A stretch of DNA of 13,686 nucleotides from Spirochaetia bacterium (GCA_900769985.1 CAAGIS010000098.1:1-13686); one strand, 5' to 3'. Counted from the first letter of the stretch, positions 1 through 6,314 are shown. The notes: a model not told the origin generated them from the sequence alone. Made by a program: numbers and translations.

Positions 1-237
1 TGTGTTGCAGCAATAGGTGTAATGAGTCAGGAACTTAACAGCAGAAAATGGTTTTGGTTTGCAATTTTGTTCCAGAATCTGTTTGCATGGTTTGTGTCGC
101 TCAGCGTTTATCAGATTGGAACATTGATTACGACTGGTGTGTTCGGATTCTGGACAGTGATAGCGTTTATTTTTGTGGCATTCTTTATATTTATGCTTGT
201 ACGGAAAGACAAATATAAAAATCTGAAAACAGTTTAA
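1..237 (+). CDS. feoB: Ferrous iron transport protein B, C-terminal fragment
   Basis: The reading frame is open from base 1 and ends at TAA 235-237, so only about 78 C-terminal residues lie in the window; an ATG at 22 is internal. The visible part has two hydrophobic membrane segments (near AILFQNLFAWFVSLSVYQIG and FGFWTVIAFIFVAFFIFML) and a short basic tail (VRKDKYKNLK). The motif ELNSRKW-x-x-FAILFQ-x-x-x-AWFVS matches the end of the FeoB permease domain as I know it. FeoB is the inner-membrane, GTPase-linked Fe2+ importer. The Cys-rich small protein that follows is a typical FeoB companion and supports the call. The GTPase domain and the gating helices are outside the window. Confidence 0.85.
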   Translation, partial: CVAAIGVMSQELNSRKWFWFAILFQNLFAWFVSLSVYQIGTLITTGVFGFWTVIAFIFVAFFIFMLVRKDKYKNLKTV

Positions 238-244
238 GAATTTG

Positions 245-287
245 AACTGAATGGATATAATTAAAGGACATCTTTAAAAATTCAGTT
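245..287 (+). terminator. Weak hairpin after feoB, possible terminator or attenuator
   Basis: AACTGAAT (245-252) pairs with ATTCAGTT (280-287) and runs into a T tract (286-290). The loop is long (27 nt) and the stem AT-rich, so it is a poor classical terminator. A second pairing, AGGACA (265-270) with TGTCCT (296-301), interlocks with the first. The two could be alternatives or a pseudoknot between feoB and the next gene. Confidence 0.25.
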
Positions 288-319
288 TTTATGGGTGTCC
301 TGAACAAAGGGGGATTTTT

Positions 320-475
320 ATGGTTAATGTTTTGATTTGTATTGTTATTGGAATTCTTGCGGCTGCGGCTGTTTTTTATATCGTTCGGACAAAAATTAAT
401 GCGAAGAAAAACGGTTCTGCGGACTGTATCGGTTGTTCTGCTTGCAACAGTGGAAAAAGCTGCTGTAAAAAATAA
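320..475 (+). CDS. FeoB-associated Cys-rich membrane protein
   Basis: A 51-residue protein starting at ATG 320, preceded by AAGGGGG about 7 nt upstream, with stop TAA 473-475. Residues 3-22 form a single hydrophobic helix. A short basic linker (RTKINAKKN) follows, then a Cys cluster C36-x2-C39-x2-C42-x5-C48-C49 and a Lys-Lys end. This layout (N-terminal membrane anchor plus a cytoplasmic CxxCxxC-type tail) and the position 82 bases after feoB fit the FeoB-associated Cys-rich membrane protein family. The role of that family is not settled; metal binding or support of the Feo transporter at the inner membrane is inferred from the cysteines and location. It is probably co-transcribed with feoB. 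Confidence 0.8.
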   Translation: MVNVLICIVIGILAAAAVFYIVRTKINAKKNGSADCIGCSACNSGKSCCKK

Positions 476-496
476 ATTATAATTAATGGAGATTTT

Positions 497-655
497 ATGA
501 AAAAGATTCTTCTTGCATCGATGATGTTCAGCACTATGGCTTTTGGTATTTTTGCCGAAAAGAATTGGGAAGTTGAAATTCAGGCTAAAGTTAATGCCGT
601 GAAAATTGAAGATGTTGGAAATGAAAACAAAACTGAAGCGTTTTCGGAAAATTGA
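497..655 (+). CDS. Small probable exported protein, unknown function
   Basis: A 52-residue frame beginning at ATG 497 with GGAG (488-491) 5 nt upstream; stop TGA 653-655. The N terminus (MKKILLASMMFSTMAFGIFA) has the two lysines, hydrophobic core and Ala-x-Ala-like end of a Sec signal peptide, with likely cleavage after residue 20. That leaves about 32 acidic, hydrophilic residues (EKNWEVEIQAKVNAVKIEDV and a Glu/Asn-rich tail). It lies 21 bases after the FeoB-associated gene and could be the last gene of the Feo operon. I recognise no family. It might also be the surviving N terminus of a longer periplasmic protein, since the mature part is very short. Confidence 0.55.
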   Translation: MKKILLASMMFSTMAFGIFAEKNWEVEIQAKVNAVKIEDVGNENKTEAFSEN

Positions 656-716
656 AGTGAAATTCTAAAAAAAAAGTTGTAAGCCAACAAAACATACAAA
701 AAAAGTTATCCCGAGT

Positions 717-770
717 AAATCTGATATTAATAAAATATCTAAAACTGGGTATTTATTTAATATCAGATTT
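717..770. repeat. Perfect 14-bp inverted repeat upstream of pdxS
   Basis: AAATCTGATATTAA (717-730) and TTAATATCAGATTT (757-770) are perfect reverse complements. A second helix (AAATATC 733-739 with GGTATTT 748-754) continues inside, giving one long hairpin with a small internal loop. It is followed by a T-rich stretch (TTTATTTATATTTT). It may terminate the upstream small genes, although the outer arms are low in GC. It could also be a regulator site or a 5' leader hairpin of pdxST. It ends 54 bases before the chosen pdxS start. Confidence 0.55.
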
Positions 771-824
771 TATTTATATTTTGCTCTGAAAATGAAAAAT
801 CAAGTTTCTATGGGAGAATATTTT

Positions 825-1703
825 ATGGAACAGACTAAACAGTATGAATTGAACAAAAATCTTGCACAGATGCTCAAGGGCGGGGTAATTATGGATGTTA
901 CGACTCCTGAGCAGGCTAAAATTGCTGAAGCGGCTGGGGCGTGTGCGGTAATGGCTTTGGAGAGAATTCCGGCTGATATTCGTGCGGCTGGCGGTGTTTC
1001 CCGAATGAGTGATCCAAAAATGATTAAGGGCATTCAGGATGCGGTTTCAATTCCTGTTATGGCAAAATGCAGAATCGGGCACTTTGTTGAAGCACAAATT
1101 CTTGAGGCAATTGAAATCGATTATATAGATGAAAGTGAAGTTCTTTCTCCGGCTGACGATGTTTATCACATTAATAAGCACAATTTTAAAGTTCCGTTTG
1201 TATGCGGTGCAAGGGATTTGGGAGAAGCGTTAAGAAGAATCAGCGAAGGTGCTTCAATGATTAGGACGAAAGGCGAACCGGGCACTGGAGATATTGTTCA
1301 GGCTGTCCGACACATGCGCAAAATGAATTCAGAAATTGCAAAAATTGTTTCTATGCGCGAGGATGAACTTTTTGAAGAAGCAAAACAGCTTCAGGTTCCG
1401 TTTGACCTTGTAAAATTCGTTCACGACAACAAAAAACTTCCTGTAGTAAATTTTGCTGCCGGTGGTGTTGCAACTCCTGCAGATGCGGCTTTGATGATGC
1501 AGCTTGGAGCAGAAGGAGTTTTCGTTGGAAGCGGAATTTTTAAATCTGGAAATCCTGAAAAACGCGCTGCTTCAATTGTAAAAGCCGTAACAAATTTCAC
1601 TGATGCAAAACTGATTGCTGAACTTTCTGAAGATTTGGGTGAAGCAATGGTCGGAATCAACGAAAATGAAATCGCAGTTCTGATGGCTGAAAGAGGTAAA
1701 TAA
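825..1703 (+). CDS. pdxS: Pyridoxal 5'-phosphate synthase subunit PdxS
   Basis: PdxS is the PLP synthase subunit that condenses ribose 5-phosphate, glyceraldehyde 3-phosphate and ammonia from PdxT to form PLP (DXP-independent vitamin B6 route). The protein is a 292-residue TIM barrel with the family signatures KGGVIMDVTTPEQAKIAE, GACAVMALERIPADIR and GGVSRMSDPKMI. With the start at ATG 825, the catalytic residues fall at D24, K81 and K149, the numbering known for the Bacillus enzyme. The phosphate-binding glycine loops (GEPGTG and FAAGGVATPADA) are present. The start at 825 is supported by GGGAG (812-816), 8 nt upstream. An earlier in-frame ATG at 792 has no ribosome-binding site and would add a non-homologous tail. 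The gene abuts pdxT with no gap. A 14-bp inverted repeat lies in the leader. Confidence 0.97.
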   Translation: MEQTKQYELNKNLAQMLKGGVIMDVTTPEQAKIAEAAGACAVMALERIPADIRAAGGVSRMSDPKMIKGIQDAVSIPVMAKCRIGHFVEAQILEAIEIDYIDESEVLSPADDVYHINKHNFKVPFVCGARDLGEALRRISEGASMIRTKGEPGTGDIVQAVRHMRKMNSEIAKIVSMREDELFEEAKQLQVPFDLVKFVHDNKKLPVVNFAAGGVATPADAALMMQLGAEGVFVGSGIFKSGNPEKRAASIVKAVTNFTDAKLIAELSEDLGEAMVGINENEIAVLMAERGK

Positions 1704-2261
1704 TTGAAAGCGGCCGTTCTTGCTGTGCAGGGAGCGTTCATCGAGCATGAAAAAATTCTTGAGTCGCTTGGCGTTCCGTGCGTTGAATTGCGAAAAAAAT
1801 CTGATTTGGAAAAATCGTTCGATATTCTTGTTCTTCCGGGCGGAGAAAGCACTGTTCAGGGGAAACTTTTACGCGAACTTGATATGTTCAATATTTTAAA
1901 AGAACGAATTTCAGGCGGAATCAAAACACTTGCAACTTGTGCAGGAATGATTCTTCTTGCTGAAAAAATTCAGAATGACAGCCGCTGCCATTTTGCAACG
2001 ATGCCTGTAACTGTTCTTAGAAATGCTTACGGCAGGCAACTTGGAAGTTTTTACGCCGAAGAAGAATTTTCTATAATCGGGAAAATTCCCATGACATTTA
2101 TCCGCGCTCCTTATATTCAGAGTGTGGGTGACGGCGTTGAAATTCTTGCAAAAACAGGCGGAAATATTGTCGCTGCAAAGTATAAAAATCAGACGGCATT
2201 GAGTTTTCATCCCGAACTGAACGATGATTTATCGCTTTATAAATGGTGGCTTGAATCTTAA
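1704..2261 (+). CDS. pdxT: Pyridoxal 5'-phosphate synthase glutaminase subunit PdxT
   Basis: PdxT is the class I glutamine amidotransferase that releases ammonia from glutamine and channels it to PdxS. The protein has 185 residues, near the family length. Visible motifs are the oxyanion-hole loop LVLPGGEST (42-50), the nucleophile C79 in TCAGM, the NAYGRQ-x-x-SF segment (107-115) and the catalytic H169 and E171 in SFHPEL. The start is TTG 1704, directly after the pdxS TAA (1701-1703), with AGAGG (1692-1696) just upstream inside the pdxS end. This gives tight translational coupling and matches the equimolar PdxS-PdxT complex. A TTG start is unusual but no other start fits, because residues MKAAVLAVQGAF match the family N terminus. 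The protein is cytoplasmic. Confidence 0.96.
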   Translation: MKAAVLAVQGAFIEHEKILESLGVPCVELRKKSDLEKSFDILVLPGGESTVQGKLLRELDMFNILKERISGGIKTLATCAGMILLAEKIQNDSRCHFATMPVTVLRNAYGRQLGSFYAEEEFSIIGKIPMTFIRAPYIQSVGDGVEILAKTGGNIVAAKYKNQTALSFHPELNDDLSLYKWWLES

Positions 2262-2314
2262 GTTACGGAAATGCTTTGAAAATTCAGGGCGAATTAAGAA
2301 ATTCTTCGGGAAAA

Positions 2315-3529
2315 TTAATTTTTCTCTGGAATTTCTTTTGCAGCCTGAAAACCTTTTTTTGCCGCAATGACAGCAATTATTTCGTTTATGACAGCGGCGG
2401 CGGCAATCGTTCCCTGTAAAATTGAAGCGTATTCTGAGCCGCTGGATTTTAGCGTTTCGCAGGCAATTCCAGTAAACACGAGAGATACGCCAGAATGAGG
2501 AAGAAGCGTAAATCCGAGATATTTTTGAACGGTTTCCGGGAGTTTTAAAGCTTTTGCTCCGAGTCTTGAACCAAAATATTTGCCGAATGCTCTTGAAGCA
2601 ATGTAGATAAAAGTAAAAAGGCCTGCACCGAAAATTAAATGCCAGTCGAGTGGAGATGCCAAATCGATGATAGCTGCAAGAAGTGAAATCATAAGAATGG
2701 GATTAAAAATTTTAAGACATTCAGAAAGCCGCTGTTCGTCAATGATATTTGAAAATGCCGCCGAAAACGCAACTCCAAGAAGCATATAATTCAGCACAAT
2801 TCCCTTTAAGTGAAGATTAAAAAACAGTCCGGAAAGCATTGTAATTGTTATTCCAGAAATTATTACAAGAAGGGCTGAAAATTTTCCACGCGAATGTTTT
2901 AAAATAATTCCTGCAAAAATCCCGAAGAACGCACCTATTAAAACAGGCAGAAGAATCATTACGGGAATAAAATAAAATGGAACGGCACCGTTTGAGAGAT
3001 TTGATGAAACGACTGCATTGACTGAAAAAAATACAAGAATTCCGACTATATCATCTAAAACTGCCATCGGAATGAGAGTATCTGTTACCGGACCTTTTGT
3101 TTTAAATTCTTTTACAATCGAGAGAGCAGGTGCTGGAGCGGTCGCAAGTGCTATTGAACCGAAAAAAATTGCAAGGAATGCCGGCTGTCCTGTAAAAATA
3201 AAGACAATCATAAATACTGCTGAAACGACAAAAAAAGTTCCGAGCGACTGAGAAAGAGTTGTAAGAACAAGAGCTTTTCCGTAAGAATGAATTTTTTTCC
3301 AGATAAGTTCACTTCCGAGCATAATTCCGAAAGCACACTGCATCCAGCTTATGATTATTTTGTAAACTGAACTGTCAATCAAAACTTGAGGAAGAAGATT
3401 TATTCCGTGCGGACCTAAAATCATTCCGGCAATCAGCCAACCGAGAATTCCAGGAAGTTTTATTAATGAAACAAGTTTTCCAATACAAAATCCGATAGCC
3501 AGAACCAAAATCCATCTCAAAAACAGCAT
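2315..3529 (-). CDS. CPA2-type cation:proton antiporter (Na+/H+ exchanger family)
   Basis: A 404-residue, highly hydrophobic protein with about 11-13 predicted membrane segments and no cytoplasmic domain. The N-terminal half has the GKLVSLIKLPGILGWLIAG and MILGPHGINLLP pattern. The discontinuous-helix region (GSIALATAPAPALSIVKEF, 124-142) is followed by the ion-binding Asp pair D159-D160 in MAVLDDIVG. These are hallmarks of the Na_H_Exchanger (PF00999) family, which exchanges cytoplasmic Na+ or K+ for H+. There is no KTN/RCK or TrkA-C tail, so it is the short membrane-only form. The start ATG (complement of 3527-3529) has AAGGAA about 10 nt upstream. It is convergent with pdxST and separated from it by 53 bases in which I see no strong terminator. 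The exact ion cannot be read from sequence. Confidence 0.88.
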   Translation of the reverse strand: MLFLRWILVLAIGFCIGKLVSLIKLPGILGWLIAGMILGPHGINLLPQVLIDSSVYKIIISWMQCAFGIMLGSELIWKKIHSYGKALVLTTLSQSLGTFFVVSAVFMIVFIFTGQPAFLAIFFGSIALATAPAPALSIVKEFKTKGPVTDTLIPMAVLDDIVGILVFFSVNAVVSSNLSNGAVPFYFIPVMILLPVLIGAFFGIFAGIILKHSRGKFSALLVIISGITITMLSGLFFNLHLKGIVLNYMLLGVAFSAAFSNIIDEQRLSECLKIFNPILMISLLAAIIDLASPLDWHLIFGAGLFTFIYIASRAFGKYFGSRLGAKALKLPETVQKYLGFTLLPHSGVSLVFTGIACETLKSSGSEYASILQGTIAAAAVINEIIAVIAAKKGFQAAKEIPEKN

Positions 3530-3671
3530 AATTTAAAATTCCTTTTATAAAATGAAGAGATTTTAACGAAAACTAAACGATTTGTTCAGAATCATCAAAA
3601 TCTCTTTGAATATATCACAAAATTTTAGTTTGGTCTTTATGAGTTTTGTGAGAGTGGTGAATCTATTTTTT

Positions 3672-3707
3672 TGTAGTTGGAATGACGCGTGGTGTAGTTG
3701 GAATGAC
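3672..3707 (+). repeat. 15-bp direct repeat, 21-bp period, before the TfoX-like gene
   Basis: TGTAGTTGGAATGAC occurs exactly at 3672-3686 and again at 3693-3707, a spacing of 21 bases or about two helical turns. The unit lies 31 bases before the TfoX-like start. It could be a pair of regulator sites on one DNA face or a local tandem duplication. Confidence 0.6.
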
Positions 3708-3737
3708 AAACTGATGGAAATGTTGTATTGTTTTTTC

Positions 3738-4052
3738 ATGGCAACTTCAAAAGAATACATCGATTTTATCATTGACCAGCTTTCCTTGCTTGACGGAATT
3801 ACTTTCCGCAAGATGATGGGCGAATACATTATTTACCTTAATGAAAAAATTGCAGCGTATGTTTGCGATGAAAGGCTGTTTGTAAAAATTACTCCGACGG
3901 CACAGAAAATGCTTCCCGATGCACCTGCCTCGCCGCCGTATCCCTGTGCAAAAGACATGCTTCTTGTTGAAAATGTTGATGACCATGAATTTCTTGCAAA
4001 ATTGTTTACTGCCATTGAACCTGAGATGACATTGCCGAAAAAGAAAAAGTAA
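3738..4052 (+). CDS. TfoX N-terminal domain protein
   Basis: A 104-residue protein starting MATSKEYIDFIIDQLS. The signature LDGITFRKMMGEYIIYLN-x-KIAAYVCD-x-RLFVK (residues 18-54), then PDAPASPPYPCAKDMLLVENVDD, matches the TfoX N-terminal domain family (PF04993). These stand-alone domains are common in gut bacteria; their function is poorly known, and the link to competence regulation in TfoX/Sxy should not be carried over. The protein ends in a basic tail, PKKKK. The ATG at 3738 is chosen because homologs begin at this Met. An in-frame ATG at 3714 would add eight hydrophobic residues, and neither has a strong ribosome-binding site. It is followed six bases later by the toxin-antitoxin promoter region. 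It is cytoplasmic and may be a small DNA-binding or regulatory protein; that role is inference. Confidence 0.8.
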   Translation: MATSKEYIDFIIDQLSLLDGITFRKMMGEYIIYLNEKIAAYVCDERLFVKITPTAQKMLPDAPASPPYPCAKDMLLVENVDDHEFLAKLFTAIEPEMTLPKKKK

Positions 4053-4058
4053 TGACAT

Positions 4059-4095
4059 TTTGCTTTACATTGTATATCATTTGCTTTATATTGTA
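4059..4095 (+). repeat. Tandem 16-bp repeats with 21-bp period forming the antitoxin promoter
   Basis: TTTGCTTTACATTGTA (4059-4074) and TTTGCTTTATATTGTA (4080-4095) differ at one base and are exactly 21 bases apart. Copy 1 supplies the -35 element and copy 2 the -10 element. Two similar half-sites about two helical turns apart are a plausible operator for the autoregulating antitoxin. Confidence 0.65.
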
Positions 4096-4098
4096 AGT
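4064..4098 (+). promoter_or_regulatory. Promoter of the dinJ-yafQ-type operon, likely leaderless
   Basis: The -35 is TTTACA (4064-4069), the spacer is 17 bases, and the -10 is TATATT (4087-4092). The expected start of transcription is at about 4099, which is the first base of the antitoxin ATG. No Shine-Dalgarno sequence precedes that ATG (GTAAGT only), as expected for a leaderless mRNA. Confidence 0.6.
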
Positions 4099-4377
4099 AT
4101 GGAAACAGTAGCAACAAATATCAGAATAGACAAACAGTTAAAAGAACAATCCTCTCAAATCCTCGAAGGCTTAGGCCTTTCCCTTTCTGGAGCAATCAGT
4201 ATGTTTTTGCGTCAGGTCATTTTGCAGGACGGAATTCCTTTCAAAGTTGAATATCCCAAACCGTCCCGCAGCCTCAAAAATGCCATCAAAGAAGGCGAAA
4301 AACTTATAAATGACCCTAATGCAAAGACGTATAAAAATTTTCAAGAACTTTTAGATGAAATGGGAATAAAAGAATGA
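4099..4377 (+). CDS. RelB/DinJ-family antitoxin
   Basis: A 92-residue antitoxin. The N-terminal half (ATNIRIDKQLKEQSSQILEG, then LGLSLSGAISMFLRQVILQ and DGIPF) is the ribbon-helix-helix DNA-binding fold of the RelB/DinJ family (PF04221), which dimerises and represses its own promoter. The C-terminal half (SLKNAIKEGEKLINDPNAKT, then YKNFQELLDEMGI) is the toxin-wrapping tail. The start at ATG 4099 is set by family alignment and the promoter, which places transcription start on the same base; an upstream in-frame TTG would translate the promoter itself. The stop overlaps the toxin start by four bases (ATGA, 4374-4377), so the two are translationally coupled. The role is to neutralise the YafQ-like toxin in the cytoplasm and, with it, to repress the operon. 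Confidence 0.93.
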   Translation: METVATNIRIDKQLKEQSSQILEGLGLSLSGAISMFLRQVILQDGIPFKVEYPKPSRSLKNAIKEGEKLINDPNAKTYKNFQELLDEMGIKE

Positions 4378-4679
4378 CAGATGAAGAAAAAAAAGAAAAA
4401 TATGAACTCAAGTTTACAAACAGGTTTAAAAAGCATTTGAAACTTGTTGAAAAGCGAAATCCCAAGAACATCAAAAAGATTCACGAAACGGTAAATCTTC
4501 TGCAAAAAGGCGAACCTCTCCCAGAACGATTCTGTGACCACGAACTGACAGGCAATTATGCAGGTCACCGCGAATGTCATGTTCTCCCGGATTTGCTTCT
4601 TATCTACAGGATTTATAAAAGCGTTCTAATTTTGGAACTTGTAGACACAGGCACCCATTCCGACCTTTTTGGAAAATAA
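4374..4679 (+). CDS. YafQ-family mRNA interferase toxin
   Basis: A 101-residue basic protein of the RelE superfamily, YafQ branch, which cleaves mRNA in the ribosomal A site. The N terminus (ELKFTNRFKKHLKLVEKR) is the helical part. The catalytic region FCDHELTGNYAGHRECHVLP with DLLLIY and THSDLF has H56, H69, D73, H95 and F99 at the positions of the E. coli YafQ residues H50, H63, D67, H87 and F91. The E. coli tryptophan after the Asp is a Leu here, as I recall for many relatives. No active-site residue is missing, so it looks functional. It is co-translated with the antitoxin (4-base overlap), and the next gene's start lies four bases after its stop. Confidence 0.92.
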   Translation: MTDEEKKEKYELKFTNRFKKHLKLVEKRNPKNIKKIHETVNLLQKGEPLPERFCDHELTGNYAGHRECHVLPDLLLIYRIYKSVLILELVDTGTHSDLFGK

Positions 4680-4683
4680 TTCC

Positions 4684-5241
4684 ATGCTTGTAACCCACAC
4701 AATCCCGCCAGTCTGGGATTTTGAAAGCCGAATTTTAATTTTAGGAACAATGCCTTCGCCTGCTTCGCGGAAAGTTGGATTTTTTTACATGCATGCACAG
4801 AACAGATTCTGGCCGGTGATGGCACGGATTTTTGGAGAAGAGTTTCTATACAAAAACAATGACAAAGACAAAAATGCCGCAATTGCCGAGCGAAAAGATT
4901 TTCTAAAACGCCACAAAATTGCACTGTGGGACGTTCTTTCTGAATGTGAAATTACCGGTGCATCAGATTCTTCTATTAATAAGGAACTTCCAAACGATTT
5001 TTCAGAAATCCTCGCCTCTTCAAAAATCGCACACATCTTTTGCACGGGAAAAACCGCCTTCAATCTTTACAAAAAACACTGCTCTCAAAAATACAGTATG
5101 CCGTTTTCTTACCTTCCGTCCACAAGCCCTGCAAACCAGGCATCCTGGCCAACAGAAAAGCTTACAGAAGAATATAGAAAAGAGATTTTGCGGTTTTTAA
5201 AAGGGGGCGTTACGGGGGAATTTCCCCCGTTGGGTGGGTAG
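4684..5241 (+). CDS. DNA-deoxyinosine (hypoxanthine)/uracil-DNA glycosylase family protein
   Basis: A protein of the uracil-DNA glycosylase superfamily (PF03167), closest in motifs to family 6 deoxyinosine glycosylases. These excise deaminated bases such as hypoxanthine from DNA for base-excision repair. Motifs are ILILGTMPSPASR (17-29, motif A), FFYMHAQNRFWPV (33-45, with N40), IALWDVLSECEITGASDSSI (79-98), ELPNDF (101-106) and the C-terminal LPSTSPAN (144-151), which corresponds to the DNA-intercalating motif. The start at ATG 4684 follows GGAAA (4671-4675) about 8 nt upstream; the in-frame TTG at 4669 overlaps the toxin and is less likely. It lies four bases after yafQ and may read through from that operon. 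The last 12 residues (GVTGEFPPLGG and neighbours) are coded by a GC-rich palindromic repeat and are probably not ancestral. Confidence 0.88.
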   Translation: MLVTHTIPPVWDFESRILILGTMPSPASRKVGFFYMHAQNRFWPVMARIFGEEFLYKNNDKDKNAAIAERKDFLKRHKIALWDVLSECEITGASDSSINKELPNDFSEILASSKIAHIFCTGKTAFNLYKKHCSQKYSMPFSYLPSTSPANQASWPTEKLTEEYRKEILRFLKGGVTGEFPPLGG

Positions 5242-5300
5242 GATGCAACGGCGGACGCGAAACGGCCAGAGTGCAGCCGCAGGGAGGGGCTCCTCCCTCC
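5205..5300. repeat. GC-rich palindromic intergenic repeat (REP-like)
   Basis: A sharply GC-rich island in AT-rich DNA, with two hairpins. The first is ACGGGGGA (5212-5219) with TCCCCCGT (5223-5230), an 8-bp stem with a 3-nt loop. The second is AGGGAGG (5281-5287) with CCTCCCT (5292-5298), loop GGCT. The stretch between them (CAACGGCGGACGCGAAACGG and neighbours) is also GC-rich. The left end lies inside the glycosylase gene and supplies its stop codon (TAG 5239-5241). I believe similar sequences recur in Treponema genomes, but this cannot be tested here. It may also act as a weak terminator. Confidence 0.6.
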
Positions 5301-5394
5301 TTTGATTCTGAACAATTGTGATTTATCTGCTGCAACTTTTATCACTTTACGCTTTGCATATTGTACAATTTCATCTTTTGACTTAAACTTGCTT

Positions 5395-6168
5395 ATGGAA
5401 ACAAAACTCATCTTATCAGACCTTGACGAAACTCTGCTCCGCTCGGACAAAACGATTTCGGACTATTCAGTGCGGATTTTTGAAAAATGCAGGCAGCGTG
5501 GAATTCTCGTTGGCTTCTGCACTTCCCGCGGCAAACCGAACATCATTCCTTTTGAAAATAAAATTAATCCTGACATCTGTATCTGTAACGGTGGTGCAAG
5601 TATTTATCACAACGGCTCTCTGCTTTATGCAAGTTCCTTTAATATAGAAGAAACTAATTCGATTTTGGATAGAGCACGGACTGTTTGCGGTTCAGAATGC
5701 GAAATCACTGTTGACACAATCGATAAGATTTTCTGGAATAGAGAAAAAGACAAGTCAACTGACTATGCGGATAATTCTATTTACGACGATTTTTTGAATT
5801 TTACGCTGCCTGCAATGAAAATCTGCGTTCAGACTGACGACTCAGAAAAAGCTAAGGAAATTGCACGGAGTGTTTCATCCTGCGACTTTCTGCCGTTTTC
5901 TGATATTCCCTGGTACAAATTTTCTCCGGCGAGTGCAACAAAGGAAAACGCCATTTCAATTCTCTGCAAAAAGCTGGACATTTCACCAAAGGAAATTCTT
6001 GCGTTTGGCGATGACTTCAATGACATCGGAATGTTAAAGCTCTGCGGAAAAGGAATTGCAATGGGAAACGCAATCTCGCAGGTAAAGGCAGCCGCCGACG
6101 GCATGACAAAGACGAACAACGAAGACGGCGTTGCCTGGTATTTGGAAAATTTAATCTTGAAAGATTGA
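5395..6168 (+). CDS. Cof-type HAD-superfamily phosphatase (subfamily IIB)
   Basis: A 257-residue cytoplasmic hydrolase, the usual length for Cof/YidA-like enzymes that dephosphorylate sugar phosphates, PLP or related metabolites. Motif I is ILSDLDETLL with nucleophile D9 and acid D11. Motif II is FCTSRG (41-46). The Lys of motif III is K183 in SATKENAI, and motif IV is FGDDFNDIGML (204-214). The cap region (about 75-175) carries FWNREKDKSTDYAD-type sequence. All catalytic positions are intact. The start at ATG 5395 is chosen by alignment; it has no clear Shine-Dalgarno sequence. The frame is open upstream to 5302, but that part lies in the repeat flank. A perfect palindrome ATTGTACAAT (5360-5369) lies 25 bases upstream. 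The substrate cannot be assigned. Confidence 0.9.
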   Translation: METKLILSDLDETLLRSDKTISDYSVRIFEKCRQRGILVGFCTSRGKPNIIPFENKINPDICICNGGASIYHNGSLLYASSFNIEETNSILDRARTVCGSECEITVDTIDKIFWNREKDKSTDYADNSIYDDFLNFTLPAMKICVQTDDSEKAKEIARSVSSCDFLPFSDIPWYKFSPASATKENAISILCKKLDISPKEILAFGDDFNDIGMLKLCGKGIAMGNAISQVKAAADGMTKTNNEDGVAWYLENLILKD

Positions 6169-6314
6169 TGTTTTAAAAAGACAGGCGAAAATAATTTGAT
6201 TTTATCCATCGGCAATTTATAAAGTGGATTTAAGGATTAAAATGGAGTTTATATTTTGACGATAGAGTTTTTTTGGGGTGGGGGGATTTTCGAAAATTTT
6301 CATCTTTAGGACGG

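Noticed and set aside
792..824. Upstream ATG extending PdxS by 11 residues
   Set aside because: There is no ribosome-binding site before 792, whereas ATG 825 has GGGAG and gives the standard catalytic numbering (D24, K81, K149).
1421..1852. 143-codon minus-strand frame opposite pdxS/pdxT
   Set aside because: It is antisense to two well-recognised genes, Ser/Ala/Pro-rich as expected of a shadow frame, with no ribosome-binding site or family resemblance.
2262..2314. Bidirectional terminator between pdxT and the antiporter
   Set aside because: Only short AT-only pairings (AATTAA with TTAATT, AAGAA with TTCTT) are present; too weak to call.
4669..4683. TTG start of the glycosylase inside the toxin gene
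   Set aside because: ATG 4684 matches the family N terminus and has a GGAAA at suitable spacing.
5109..5450. Minus-strand frame across the GC-rich repeat
   Set aside because: It overlaps the glycosylase and HAD genes and mostly translates the palindromic repeat; low-complexity product.
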